This document shows, piece after piece, positions 56,086-64,000 of a DNA stretch of 64,000 bases (its first letter is position 1; each line of letters opens with the position of its first letter). The DNA lies in assembly GCF_007860125.1 (NCBI RefSeq), contig NZ_SJPW01000002.1, forward strand, positions 969,768 to 1,033,767. Direction: 5' to 3'. The translations under genes were made by a program, and so were the position numbers. The DNA comes from Rubripirellula tenax. Its GTDB lineage: Bacteria > Planctomycetota > Planctomycetia > Pirellulales > Pirellulaceae. Below the pieces are notes generated by a model, which saw nothing but the letters and a program-made list of their open reading frames with translations, had not been told where the DNA came from and made no database searches.

Positions 56086-56703
56086 TTATTTGCTGGCCAA
56101 GGCAACAGCTTCGGATGTCAATCGTTTGACTTCATCGAACTTTCCGTCGCGAAGTAACTCGGGCTTCACCATCCAACTTCCGCCGCAGGCAACCACCGAC
56201 GGTAGGGCAAGATAGCTGCTCAGATTGTCCAAGCCGATGCCACCGGTGGGAATGAATCGCATATCGCCGTAGGGACCTTGCAAGGCCTTCAACATTCGGG
56301 CGCCGCCGATTTGTTCGGCCGGAAAGAACTTGACGATCTTCAGGCCGAACTCCATCGCGGTTTCTAAATCTGTCGGACTGGAGACACCGGGAAAGATCGG
56401 CATTGCGTTGTCCAAGCACCACTGGACCGTCTTGGGATTGAAGCCCGGTGCGACAACAAACTTTGCCCCCGCATCAGCCACTTGCTTGGCTTGATCCACG
56501 CTGTGAACCGTACCCGCGCCGACCAAAAATCCCGCACGATCGGCCAGCGACGAAATCGCCGCCAAACCGGCGTCGGTTCGCAGTGTGATTTCGGCAATGG
56601 GAAGTCCGCCACCGGCCAGTGCATCGGCAAGCGGGCCGGCGTCATCGGCACTCTCGATCGCAACGACGGGGACAATCCTGAGCGACTGAATTTTCTCGAT
56701 CAA
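56086..56703 (-). CDS. eda: KDPG/KHG-type aldolase
   Basis: This 205-residue class I aldolase has the Schiff-base lysine Lys125 in IVKFFPAEQIGG, the acid/base Glu38 in IAEITLRT, and the phosphate-binding FIPTGGIGLDNL. Length is normal for Eda. It should cleave 2-keto-3-deoxy-6-phosphogluconate (or phosphogalactonate) to pyruvate and glyceraldehyde-3-phosphate. It is the first gene of a minus-strand pair with the kinase and shares a divergent promoter region with the GntR regulator, which contains a palindromic operator candidate. The final step of the AHG route is thereby covered. Confidence 0.93.
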   Translation of the reverse strand: MIEKIQSLRIVPVVAIESADDAGPLADALAGGGLPIAEITLRTDAGLAAISSLADRAGFLVGAGTVHSVDQAKQVADAGAKFVVAPGFNPKTVQWCLDNAMPIFPGVSSPTDLETAMEFGLKIVKFFPAEQIGGARMLKALQGPYGDMRFIPTGGIGLDNLSSYLALPSVVACGGSWMVKPELLRDGKFDEVKRLTSEAVALASK

Positions 56704-56778
56704 ACTAATTCTCCGACAAACTGGTATCTTAAAACGTCACACATCGACCCTTGAAAACGCACCCGCAGCACGGTACGA

Positions 56779-56793
56779 TGTTAACAATTAACA
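56779..56793. promoter_or_regulatory. Candidate GntR operator (TGTTAACAATTAACA)
   Basis: A perfect inverted repeat with six-base arms (TGTTAA and TTAACA) and a CAA spacer lies in the 138-base divergent interval between the aldolase (start 56703) and GntR (start 56842) genes. Its position suggests control of both directions. FadR/GntR-type regulators often bind short palindromes of this kind. Confidence 0.58.
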
Positions 56794-56841
56794 GCAAGCC
56801 TTCAAGAGTCACATCGAAAGGCACGCAAAGGATTTCGGAAC

Positions 56842-57444
56842 ATGTCGATGCAACCTAAAACCGTTCGAGAGCAGGTCACCAATCAAATTCGCGACGACTT
56901 GGTCTCGGGACGCTTTGAAGCGGGGTCGATGCTTCGCGAAATCGAGTTGGCAAGCCGTTTTGGTGTCAGTCGTGGACCGGTACGTGATGCCTTCATTCAA
57001 CTCTCGCAGGAAGGGTACCTAGCATACCACGCAAATCGTGGCGTGATGGTTCGTCATCCACCCAATCCAGACGACCGCAAATTCATCACTTCGATTCGAC
57101 AACAGATCGAAACGCATGTCATCGAAAAGGGGATCGCCGTCCTTTCGGACAAATCGCTGGTCAACGTCGAGGCGGCATTGGATCGCTTGAAAGTGGCGTG
57201 CGACGAAGGCAAAGCCACCACGATCGCACTGCGCGATATCGAATTCCACGAATCGATATTGGTCGCCTGTGGCGGCGAGGACATGGTCGGTGCATGGCGT
57301 CAACTTTGTTCACGCATGTTGCTGACATACACCCGTCTTCGCGACTATCAACAAACCTATCGCGAGCACTTTGAAATCTTCACGCCTCTTTCGGCACGAG
57401 ACTGCAAAGCGACCATCGCGGCGATCAAAGCCAACATCAAGTAA
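56842..57444 (+). CDS. GntR-family transcriptional regulator, FCD type
   Basis: The 200-residue protein has an N-terminal winged helix-turn-helix (about residues 8-72: TVREQVTNQIRDDLVSGRFEAGSMLREIELASRFGVSRGPVRDAFIQLSQEGYL) and an all-helical FCD effector domain. The FCD pocket residues include a DIEFHESIL motif. FCD regulators usually sense sugar acids or their breakdown products, which fits the neighbouring AHG-acid catabolic genes. It is divergent from the aldolase/kinase pair and heads the plus-strand train. The C terminus is slightly short for the group. The inducer could be KDG, KDGal or an anhydro-acid (inference). Confidence 0.9.
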   Translation: MSMQPKTVREQVTNQIRDDLVSGRFEAGSMLREIELASRFGVSRGPVRDAFIQLSQEGYLAYHANRGVMVRHPPNPDDRKFITSIRQQIETHVIEKGIAVLSDKSLVNVEAALDRLKVACDEGKATTIALRDIEFHESILVACGGEDMVGAWRQLCSRMLLTYTRLRDYQQTYREHFEIFTPLSARDCKATIAAIKANIK

Positions 57445-57500
57445 CGGCAAGCGATACGAAACGCTGCCACGCCCTCTCATTTGTTCGACGGACTCGAAAT

Positions 57501-58610
57501 ATGTTCATTGGTATCGCGGCGGCCCTGATTGCGGGGACCATGCTAGGTCTCTATGCCCTTCCCGGCAAATACACGTCGGACTTTGAAGAGGAGAACAAAT
57601 GGAGTCTGTTCTTTGTGCTGACGATGTTCGTGGTGCCTTTGATCGCCACGCTGACGTTGATGAAAGGCGTCGGCAACATCTACTCGGGAATCGATTCCAG
57701 CATCTTGTTGACGATGATCGTGTCCAGCTTCCTGTGGGGTGTCGGCGTCATGATGTGGGGCAAAGCCATCGACCACATCGGTTTGTCGCTTGGCTTTTCG
57801 CTGTTCATCGGCACCGTGATTTTGGTCGGCAGCGTGTTACCGCTGGGCATCGCGATTTCGAAAGGCCAACCGCTGCCTTCGACGCCGGCGATGATCGCGA
57901 TCCTTAGTGGGATTGCGATCGTGTTGCTGGGCGTGCTTTCCAACGGACGCGCCGGACTGACTCGCGAAGCCGACGAAGTCGCACTGAAGGCCGCCGAAGA
58001 TGCCAAGGCCGAAAACAAAGAATCGACACAATCGAAATCTTACGCGTTGGGAATCTTCATCGCCGTGTTTGGCGGACTGCTGGCGACCGGTTTCAACGTC
58101 GCGTTCACCTATGGTGCGGGGCCGCTTGGCGACGCGGTCAAAGCAAACGGGAACCCAGGATGGATGACGGCGATGGCGGTCATGTTGCCGGTCTTTTTAA
58201 GCGGCGGTGTCGTGATGACGCTTTACTTCCTGTTTCAATTGTCCAAGAAAAAAGCGTGGGGCAAGTTTAAGACTCCGGCGTTTGGCAAGAACTTCATCTT
58301 GATCTTCATCATGGCGTTCTTTCACTACGCCGCTTCGGCGATGTACGCGTTCGCGGCGGACAGCCTGGGTGCGAACGGCCCGATCGTTGTCTACGCGATC
58401 TTCAACACGACTTGCCTGGTTGTCGCCGTGATCAGCGGAATCTTGACGGGCGAATGGACGAAGGCATCGCCGGCGGCCCGACGTTGGCTCTACACCGGAC
58501 TGGCATGCATGGTCATCGGTGTTTTGGTGCTGGCATTCGGCCAAACGCTCGATCAAGCACCTGCGGCGGCAAACTCTTCGCCCATCCAACAACTTGTCTC
58601 TCACGCGTAG
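57501..58610 (+). CDS. RhaT-like sugar permease
   Basis: This 369-residue membrane protein has ten hydrophobic segments with the pattern of the L-rhamnose:proton symporter family within the drug/metabolite transporter group. Examples are GIAAALIAGTMLGLYALPGKY, SSFLWGVGVMMWGKAIDHIGLSLGFSLFIGTVI and a charged cytoplasmic loop in the middle (about residues 155-180, Glu/Lys/Ala-rich). Rhamnose is a 6-deoxy-L-sugar. In this locus the protein is the only obvious sugar importer, so AHG, galactose or a disaccharide is the likely cargo. It follows the GntR gene by 56 bases and precedes the epimerase by nine, so it is part of the plus-strand operon. Confidence 0.85.
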   Translation: MFIGIAAALIAGTMLGLYALPGKYTSDFEEENKWSLFFVLTMFVVPLIATLTLMKGVGNIYSGIDSSILLTMIVSSFLWGVGVMMWGKAIDHIGLSLGFSLFIGTVILVGSVLPLGIAISKGQPLPSTPAMIAILSGIAIVLLGVLSNGRAGLTREADEVALKAAEDAKAENKESTQSKSYALGIFIAVFGGLLATGFNVAFTYGAGPLGDAVKANGNPGWMTAMAVMLPVFLSGGVVMTLYFLFQLSKKKAWGKFKTPAFGKNFILIFIMAFFHYAASAMYAFAADSLGANGPIVVYAIFNTTCLVVAVISGILTGEWTKASPAARRWLYTGLACMVIGVLVLAFGQTLDQAPAAANSSPIQQLVSHA

Positions 58611-58619
58611 TTCGAACCT

Positions 58620-59672
58620 ATGAAAATTTCCAAAGCAGCGTTTGGTGAGATCCAAGGCCAAGCCGTGGACTTGTTCACGCTCGAAAACGACAACGGCGTG
58701 ACCGTCAAGATCACCACCTACGGCGGCACGGTGACATCCATCGTGACACCGGACAAAGACGGGAAGCTCAGCGATATCGTCTGCGGCTTTGATACGCTCG
58801 ACGGCTATTTTGCGGACGAATACAAAACGAACTCGCCCTACTTTGGATGCTTGGTCGGACGCTACGCCGCCCGAATCAAAGACGGCAAATTTGTTGTCGA
58901 CGGCAACGAACACCAAGTCGCCACCAACGACGGCCCGAACCACTTGCACGGCGGCGTGATCGGTTTCGACAAACGGATTTGGGACGTCGCGGGCACTGCC
59001 GAAAACGATGACTCGATTTCGCTGACGTTGTCGCTCGATAGTGCCGATGGCGATGAATCGTTCCCCGGAAACTTGAAAGTCGTTGTCGAGTATCGATTGA
59101 CCAACGACAACGAGATTCGAATCAACTATCAGGCCGAAACGGACAAGGCGACGCCAGTATCGCTGACCAATCACACGTACTTCAACTTGAACGGTTTCAA
59201 GGACAAAGTGCTCGATCACGTTTTGCAACTCAAAAGCGATCGTGTTCTCGTTCCTGACGAAACCAATGTACCGGTCGGCGACGAAGAGAACGTTGTTGGC
59301 ACGGCAGCCGACTTCAACCAACCCAAACGAATCGGAGACGCGTTCGACGAACTGCCGTTGGGCTTTGAACACTTCTATGCCTTCAACAAACCGGCCGGCG
59401 AACTCGACAAAGTTGCCGAAGTGACCGAGCCAACGACGGGCCGAAAGCTGGAAGTCCTTTCGACCGAACCGGGGACGTTGCTGTACACGGGCCGATACAC
59501 GTCGGACAATCTGAAGCGGGAAAGCGGTGACCAATTTGGTCAATTCCGCGCCTTCTGTATCGAGACATCCAAGTATCCCAATGGTCCCAACATCGACGGG
59601 GCGCCGAAATGCGTCTTGAACCCCGGCGAGAAGTACAACGAAACGACCATCTACAAACTCAGTTGGGCCTAA
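58620..59672 (+). CDS. galM: Aldose 1-epimerase (galactose mutarotase)
   Basis: The 350-residue protein belongs to the GalM beta-sandwich family. Catalytic residues can be identified: His in GPNHLHGG, His in LTNHTYFNL (the general acid), and Glu in IETSKYPNGPN (the general base). It interconverts alpha and beta anomers of galactose or a related aldose. Agar hydrolysis releases D-galactose, so it fits the pathway; a mutarotation of AHG is another possibility. It begins nine bases after the permease stop. No signal peptide is present. Confidence 0.93.
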   Translation: MKISKAAFGEIQGQAVDLFTLENDNGVTVKITTYGGTVTSIVTPDKDGKLSDIVCGFDTLDGYFADEYKTNSPYFGCLVGRYAARIKDGKFVVDGNEHQVATNDGPNHLHGGVIGFDKRIWDVAGTAENDDSISLTLSLDSADGDESFPGNLKVVVEYRLTNDNEIRINYQAETDKATPVSLTNHTYFNLNGFKDKVLDHVLQLKSDRVLVPDETNVPVGDEENVVGTAADFNQPKRIGDAFDELPLGFEHFYAFNKPAGELDKVAEVTEPTTGRKLEVLSTEPGTLLYTGRYTSDNLKRESGDQFGQFRAFCIETSKYPNGPNIDGAPKCVLNPGEKYNETTIYKLSWA

Positions 59673-59727
59673 CGCTGGCCGCACGACCGCACTCCTCCAT
59701 CACGATCAACTTCAAACCAAACGCGAC

Positions 59728-60741
59728 ATGAAATCAGTACAGTACAAAGGCGACCGGACTGTTTCGGTAGGCACCAGCGAAGCAATCAAACCCGGCCCCG
59801 GCGCTGCTCGCTTGGAAGTGGCATACTGCGGCATCTGTGGAACCGACATTCACATTTTCCACGGCGCGATGGACAAGCGTGTGCAGATGCCTCAAATCAT
59901 CGGCCACGAAGCTTCCGCCGTGGTTGCCGAAATCGGCGAAGGCGTGACGACCGTTGCCGTCGGTGATCGCGTTGCCGTTCGCCCGTTGCACTTTGGCGAG
60001 CCATCGACGTTTGACAACGGCTTCGCGCATGTCGGAAAAAACTTGAAGTTCATCGGCATCGATATGCCGGGCGGAATGCAGTCGTCATGGACCGTACCGG
60101 CCTACACGCTGCACAAACTGCCCGACGGAATGGATCTGCAACACGGCGCGATGATCGAACCGGCCGCCGTCGCTTGTCACGACGTCCGATTGGGTGAAGT
60201 CAAAGCGGGCGAAACCTGTGTGGTTATCGGTGGCGGCCCGATCGGGTTGCTGATCGCATTGGTTGCGATGGACAAGGGAGCCACAGTGATTCTTTCGGAA
60301 GTCAATCAGTCGCGATTGGATTTGGCCGAAACACTGGGCATCAAGGTCGTCAATCCGACCAAACAAAAACTGCCCGAAGCGGTCAGCGAAATGACCAACG
60401 GCAAGATGGCCGATTGCGTCTTCGAAGTGTCCGGATCGGCGGCCGGCGTCGAAGTCATGACGGAGTTGCCAAACGTGCGCGGTCGCATCGTGATGGTTGC
60501 CATTCACCCGCAGCCAAAGCCGGTGAACCTGTTCAAGTTTTTCTGGTCCGAAATCAAAATGATCGGCGCGCGACTTTATGAAGAACAGGACTTTGACGAA
60601 GCGATTCAAATGGCCGCCAGCGGCAAACTGCACCTCGACAAACTGATCACCAAGGTCAGCCCCATCGATGATGTCCAAGCAACGTTTGAAGCGATCGATG
60701 CCAATCCCGATGGCATCAAGTACCTGATTCAGTGCAGCTAA
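59728..60741 (+). CDS. Zinc-type medium-chain dehydrogenase (candidate 2-keto-3-deoxy-L-galactonate 5-dehydrogenase)
   Basis: The 337-residue MDR protein has the catalytic zinc ligands Cys37 in YCGICGTDIH, His60-Glu61 in GHEAS and a further Glu in MIEPAAVACHDV. The NAD-binding motif is VIGGGPIGLL. The four-cysteine structural-zinc lobe of classical alcohol dehydrogenases is missing; RPLHFGEPSTFDNGFAHVG stands in its place. In known AHG routes an MDR enzyme oxidises 2-keto-3-deoxy-L-galactonate at C5. Its place next to a KduD-like reductase fits that role (inference). A sorbitol/threonine dehydrogenase-like substrate is the alternative. It is in the plus-strand operon, 55 bases after galM. Confidence 0.82.
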   Translation: MKSVQYKGDRTVSVGTSEAIKPGPGAARLEVAYCGICGTDIHIFHGAMDKRVQMPQIIGHEASAVVAEIGEGVTTVAVGDRVAVRPLHFGEPSTFDNGFAHVGKNLKFIGIDMPGGMQSSWTVPAYTLHKLPDGMDLQHGAMIEPAAVACHDVRLGEVKAGETCVVIGGGPIGLLIALVAMDKGATVILSEVNQSRLDLAETLGIKVVNPTKQKLPEAVSEMTNGKMADCVFEVSGSAAGVEVMTELPNVRGRIVMVAIHPQPKPVNLFKFFWSEIKMIGARLYEEQDFDEAIQMAASGKLHLDKLITKVSPIDDVQATFEAIDANPDGIKYLIQCS

Positions 60742-60773
60742 CCATCCACCAACATTTCTAATTCTTGATCTCC

Positions 60774-61544
60774 ATGACGACACTTCCATCATTTGATCTT
60801 TCCGGCAAGACTGCCTTGGTAACCGGCTGCAAACGTGGCATCGGCAAAGGCATGGCGTTGGGCTTGGCTGAGGCCGGTGCCGACATCATCGGTGTCTCGG
60901 CGTCGCTGGAAACCAGCGGCAGTGATATCGAAACGGAAGTCACGGCGTTGGGTCGTAAATTCACGGCTTATCAATGCGACTTTTCAATTCGCCAAGCCGT
61001 TTACAAGTTCATCGCCCAAGCCAAGTCGGACCACCCGACGATCGACATTTTGGTCAATAACGCCGGCACGATCCTGCGGAAACCGGCGGCCGAGCATCCC
61101 GATGATTTTTGGGACAAGGTGATGGAAGTCAACTTGAACGCCCAATTCGTGCTTGCTCGCGAATTTGGCAAAGACATGGTCGCCCGCGGCAGCGGCAAGA
61201 TCATTTTCACGGCGTCACTGCTGACCTTCCAGGGCGGCATCACGGTCCCTGGATACGCGGCCAGCAAGGGCGGCATCGGTCAATTGACGATGGCGCTTTC
61301 CAACGAGTGGGCCGGCAAGGGCGTCAATGTGAACGCGATCGCGCCGGGCTATATCGCGACTGACAATACCGAAGCGCTGCGCGAAGACCCGGTTCGTAGC
61401 GAGCAGATTTTGGGTCGTATTCCGGCCGGCCGTTGGGGTAACCCCGATGACTTCAAAGGCCCGGTCGTTTTCTTGGCGTCGGATGCGGCACAGTACGTCC
61501 ACGGCACGACGCTGCTTGTCGACGGCGGCTGGATGGGACGCTAA
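60774..61544 (+). CDS. kduD: KduD-like short-chain dehydrogenase (2-keto-3-deoxygluconate 5-dehydrogenase type)
   Basis: The 256-residue SDR has the cofactor motif TGCKRGIGKG, NNAGTI, and the catalytic Tyr161 and Lys165 in GYAASKGG. The segments QLTMALSNEWAGKGVNVNAIAPGYIATDNTEALR and RIPAGRWGNPDDFKGPVVFLAS are the specific fingerprint of KduD. In pectin pathways KduD interconverts a 2,5-diketo-3-deoxygluconate with KDG. In AHG metabolism the same reaction completes the C5 epimerisation. The start at 60774 is chosen over a TTG at 60765. It lies 32 bases after the MDR gene. Confidence 0.9.
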   Translation: MTTLPSFDLSGKTALVTGCKRGIGKGMALGLAEAGADIIGVSASLETSGSDIETEVTALGRKFTAYQCDFSIRQAVYKFIAQAKSDHPTIDILVNNAGTILRKPAAEHPDDFWDKVMEVNLNAQFVLAREFGKDMVARGSGKIIFTASLLTFQGGITVPGYAASKGGIGQLTMALSNEWAGKGVNVNAIAPGYIATDNTEALREDPVRSEQILGRIPAGRWGNPDDFKGPVVFLASDAAQYVHGTTLLVDGGWMGR

Positions 61545-61595
61545 TTCGCCCGTCCCATTTTCAACAACTCACTTTCAACGGAAGAACCCAACAAC

Positions 61596-63074
61596 ATGTC
61601 CAAGTCCATGATCGAATCAAACGGTGGTGTCGACAGCTACCGCATGTTCATCAACGGCGAGTTCCATGACTCGGTCTCCGGTGCAACCATTGACGTGGCC
61701 AGCCCCACCAACGAAGAAGTCTTGTACACGGTACCGCAAGGTAACCAACAGGACGCAGTCTTTGCACTGAAGTCGGCGCAAGCGGCGCAGAAGGCTTGGG
61801 CAGCACGTCCGGCGGTTCAACGCGGCGAGATCTTGGCCAAGTTTGCCGACCTGATTCGCGCCAACCGCGAACGGCTTGCAAAGATTCTGGTCAGCGAGAT
61901 GGGCAAGACGTACGGATTGGCACTCGGCGAAGTCGACGTTTCGGCCGACTTCATCAACTTCCCGGCTCAGGCAGCGCGACGCGTCGAAGGTGACATCCTT
62001 CCTTCGGACACTCCCAACGAACACATCATGATTCACAAGGTTCCCTACGGCGTCACCGTGGGAATCGCGGCGTGGAATTTCCCGTTGGCGTTGGCGTGCC
62101 GCAAGATCGGCCCCGCATTGACGACGGGCAACGTCATGGTGGTCAAGCCACCGTCGGTCACACCGGTCGCTGTTTTGGCGTTGGGTGAACTTGCACAGCA
62201 AGCCGGCATCCCCGCAGGTGTCTTGAACCTCGTCACCGGTGGCGGTTCAACGATGGGTGAAGAACTTGTCACCAACAAGATCACGCGATTGGTGACCATG
62301 ACCGGATCGACCCCGACCGGCCAAGAGATTTTTCGGAAAGCGGCCGAGCGACTGACGGCGGTGCGATTGGAATTGGGCGGCAAGGCTCCGTTCATCCTGT
62401 TGGACGATGGCGATGTGGACAAAGCTGTCGAAGCGGCCGTGATTTCGCGTCACCTCAACAGCGGCCAGGTTTGCACGTGTCCGGAACGGTTCTATATCCA
62501 AGCCGGCGTGTACGACGAGTTCCTGAAGAAGTACGTCGCGGCCGTGGGCAAGTTGAAAATCGGCGACCCGATGGACCCGAGTACCGACATCGGTCCCAAG
62601 GTCAATGCTCACGAGACCGACCAGCTTGAAAAGGTTGTCCAGGGTGCCGTGAAGGCGGGCGCGAAAGTCGCGTTAGGCGGGAAACGTCCCGCAGGTGACC
62701 GATTCAAGAAGGGCCATTGGTACGAACCCACGATTCTTACCCAGTGCACCAATGACATGGCCGTGATGCGAGACGAAGTCTTTGGCGTGGTCAGCCCCAT
62801 CATGCGGGTCAATAGCTACGACGAGGCACTGGAACTGGCCAACGACAGCGATTTCGGCCTCGCCGCTTTTTTGTTCACGCGGAACATGCGACTGATCCAA
62901 CGAGCGGTGCTGGAACTGGAATTCGGCGAAATCTATGTCAACCGCCCGATGGGCGAGCAACGCCAGGGCTTCCACAACGGCCACAAACTGAGCGGCACGG
63001 GTGGAGAAGACGGCAAGTACGGGATGGACAACTACCTGGAAAAGAAGACGATGTATGTCAACTTCAGTGAATAG
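61596..63074 (+). CDS. AldA-like aldehyde dehydrogenase (candidate 3,6-anhydro-L-galactose dehydrogenase)
   Basis: The 492-residue enzyme is close in pattern to lactaldehyde dehydrogenase AldA of E. coli: [63 protein letters not shown] (catalytic Cys293) and [19 protein letters not shown] dehydrogenases oxidise the aldehyde of AHG to 3,6-anhydro-L-galactonate using NAD(P). Here the gene is directly followed by an enolase-superfamily gene whose N terminus fits AHG-acid cycloisomerase, which supports this assignment. Lactaldehyde dehydrogenase, serving fucose or rhamnose breakdown, is the alternative. No kinase/aldolase for those deoxysugars is present in the window. Confidence 0.92.
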   Translation: MSKSMIESNGGVDSYRMFINGEFHDSVSGATIDVASPTNEEVLYTVPQGNQQDAVFALKSAQAAQKAWAARPAVQRGEILAKFADLIRANRERLAKILVSEMGKTYGLALGEVDVSADFINFPAQAARRVEGDILPSDTPNEHIMIHKVPYGVTVGIAAWNFPLALACRKIGPALTTGNVMVVKPPSVTPVAVLALGELAQQAGIPAGVLNLVTGGGSTMGEELVTNKITRLVTMTGSTPTGQEIFRKAAERLTAVRLELGGKAPFILLDDGDVDKAVEAAVISRHLNSGQVCTCPERFYIQAGVYDEFLKKYVAAVGKLKIGDPMDPSTDIGPKVNAHETDQLEKVVQGAVKAGAKVALGGKRPAGDRFKKGHWYEPTILTQCTNDMAVMRDEVFGVVSPIMRVNSYDEALELANDSDFGLAAFLFTRNMRLIQRAVLELEFGEIYVNRPMGEQRQGFHNGHKLSGTGGEDGKYGMDNYLEKKTMYVNFSE

Positions 63075-63156
63075 GCTTGTCACTGATACCATTGCCTTGG
63101 CCAATGGCACCACCCAGGGTGGAGCCGCCATTTCATCATCGAAGATCCATTCCGCC

Positions 63157-64000
63157 GTGAAGATCAAATCCATTGTTGCACGTCTCTTTAGCGTGCCGCT
63201 TCCCGAAGTGCTGTCGGACGCCAAGCATGGCGACCACACCCATTTTCAATTGGTGACAACGACGATCACGCTTGAAGATGGCAGCGAAGGAACCGGCTAT
63301 ACCTACACGGGCGGCAAAGGTGGCCATGCGATCCTGGCGATGATCCAGCATGACCTTGCCCCGGTGCTGGTCGGCAAGGACTATGCAGACATCGACGGCA
63401 TCTATGACTTCATGGAGTGGCATATCCACTATGTCGGCCGTGGTGGCATTGCTTCGTTCGCGACATCAGCGATCGACATCGCGCTTTGGGACATTCGTTG
63501 CAAGCAGGCGGGCGAACCGCTGTGGAAGATGGCTGGTGGTGCAAGCGATCGCTGCAAAGCCTATTGCGGTGGCATCGATCTGATGTTCCCACTTCCAAAA
63601 TTGCTGGACCAGATCCGCGGCTATCTCGACAATGGTTTCAACGCCGTGAAGATCAAGATCGGGCGTGACGACCTTGACGAAGACATCGAGCGAATCAAGG
63701 CGGTTCGCGAGCTGATCGGATCGGAAACGACATTCATGGTCGACGCGAACTACTCGATGAGTGTCGAGAAAGCGATCGAAGCGGCGAAGCGATTCAAACC
63801 TTATGACATCACTTGGTTTGAAGAGCCAACGATTCCCGACGACTATCTCGGCTATGCCAGGATCGCCGATGCGACGGGAATGCCGCTGGCGATGGGCGAG
63901 AATCTTCACACGATCCATGAGTTTGGTTATGCCTTCGAGCAATCCAAACTCTCTTTCATTCAACCCGATGCATCGAATTGCGGCGGGATCACCGGATGGC
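63157..64000 (+). CDS. Enolase-superfamily protein, likely 3,6-anhydro-L-galactonate cycloisomerase (3' truncated)
   Basis: About 281 codons are present and the frame runs off the window end. It is a mandelate-racemase/muconate-lactonising-enzyme-type member. Visible active-site residues are Lys165-x-Lys167 (VKIKIG), metal ligands Asp196 (MVDANY), Glu222 (FEEPT) and Glu248 (GENLH). The N-terminal cap segment [13 protein letters not shown] and the block [13 protein letters not shown] fit what is known of AHG-acid cycloisomerases, which open the anhydro ring to give 2-keto-3-deoxy-L-galactonate. Start is taken as GTG at 63157, because homology begins there; a GTG at 63067 would overlap the dehydrogenase gene. 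It is downstream of the AldA-like gene on the same strand. Confidence 0.85.
   Translation, partial: MKIKSIVARLFSVPLPEVLSDAKHGDHTHFQLVTTTITLEDGSEGTGYTYTGGKGGHAILAMIQHDLAPVLVGKDYADIDGIYDFMEWHIHYVGRGGIASFATSAIDIALWDIRCKQAGEPLWKMAGGASDRCKAYCGGIDLMFPLPKLLDQIRGYLDNGFNAVKIKIGRDDLDEDIERIKAVRELIGSETTFMVDANYSMSVEKAIEAAKRFKPYDITWFEEPTIPDDYLGYARIADATGMPLAMGENLHTIHEFGYAFEQSKLSFIQPDASNCGGITGW

Noticed and set aside
58197-59684. A 495-residue open frame antisense to the permease end and galM
   Set aside because: It mirrors the codon pattern of galM, lacks family motifs, and galM has all catalytic residues. It is a high-GC shadow frame.
54904-63074. Reading the kinase/aldolase/KduD/AldA set as an alginate, pectin or fucose pathway
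   Set aside because: KduD, KDG kinase and KDPG aldolase are shared with those routes, but no polysaccharide lyase, uronate isomerase or fuculose enzymes are present. GH16, GH50 and GH117 and the specific enolase protein point to agar.
1-64000. CRISPR arrays, tRNA or rRNA genes, transposases, integrases
   Set aside because: No regularly spaced repeats, cloverleaf-like or rRNA-like stretches, or transposase motifs were noticed on either strand while reading the window.

Overview
The window looks like chromosome of a marine planctomycete of the Rhodopirellula/Pirellulaceae type. The evidence is three formylglycine sulfatases, many secreted proteins of unknown role, a PEP-CTERM protein, a Minf_1886-family protein, the SpoIIM/DUF4129/DUF4350/MoxR gene train, squalene-cyclase-like repeat proteins, TTG and GTG starts, and moderate-to-high GC. 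No rRNA, tRNA, CRISPR array, prophage or insertion sequence was recognised.

Layout. 1-5468 is a tightly overlapping plus-strand operon (SpoIIM-like protein, membrane protein, DUF4129, DUF4350, MoxR ATPase). 5557-19654 is mostly housekeeping and small-molecule metabolism: methyltransferases, DUF202, thiS-thiG with a TIM-barrel isomerase, PSP1 and Minf_1886 proteins, a nucleoside-type MFS transporter, a 3-hydroxyacyl-CoA dehydrogenase coupled to a CE15-like esterase, and a D-threonine-aldolase-like enzyme. 20033-27842 holds envelope and secreted proteins: a PQQ-type propeller, an acyltransferase with an ankyrin insert, a helical-repeat protein, a lipoprotein and a double-BON protein. 28043-32920 is one 1625-residue secreted polypeptide with sulfatase, LamG-like, GH2 and GH43 modules. 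33178-45106 contains a phosphoesterase, a Gly/Cys-rich secreted protein with a clear promoter and terminator, an ANL ligase plus aldehyde-dehydrogenase pair, a second squalene-cyclase-like protein, a two-component system and a sterol-desaturase-family protein.

45227-64000 reads as an almost complete agar catabolic locus. The minus-strand arm encodes secreted sulfatase, GH16, sulfatase, GH50, a PEP-CTERM protein and GH117. Next come an ECF-type sigma factor and a minus-strand pair, a PfkB-type 2-keto-3-deoxygluconate kinase and a KDPG-type aldolase. Divergent from these runs a plus-strand train: GntR/FCD regulator, RhaT-like permease, aldose 1-epimerase, medium-chain dehydrogenase, KduD-like SDR, AldA-like aldehyde dehydrogenase and an enolase-superfamily protein cut by the window end. 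Together these can be read as agar depolymerisation to neoagarobiose, cleavage to galactose plus 3,6-anhydro-L-galactose (AHG), AHG oxidation, cycloisomerisation of the acid, 5-epimerisation by a dehydrogenase/reductase pair, phosphorylation and aldol cleavage to pyruvate and glyceraldehyde-3-phosphate. Two intergenic palindromes share the core TGTTAACAAT, one in the aldolase/GntR divergent promoter and one between GH117 and the sigma factor. They are the best operator candidates linking the two arms.

Limits: all functions are read from motifs and remembered family features. No database search was run. Several start codons are choices between alternatives, and these are noted per gene.
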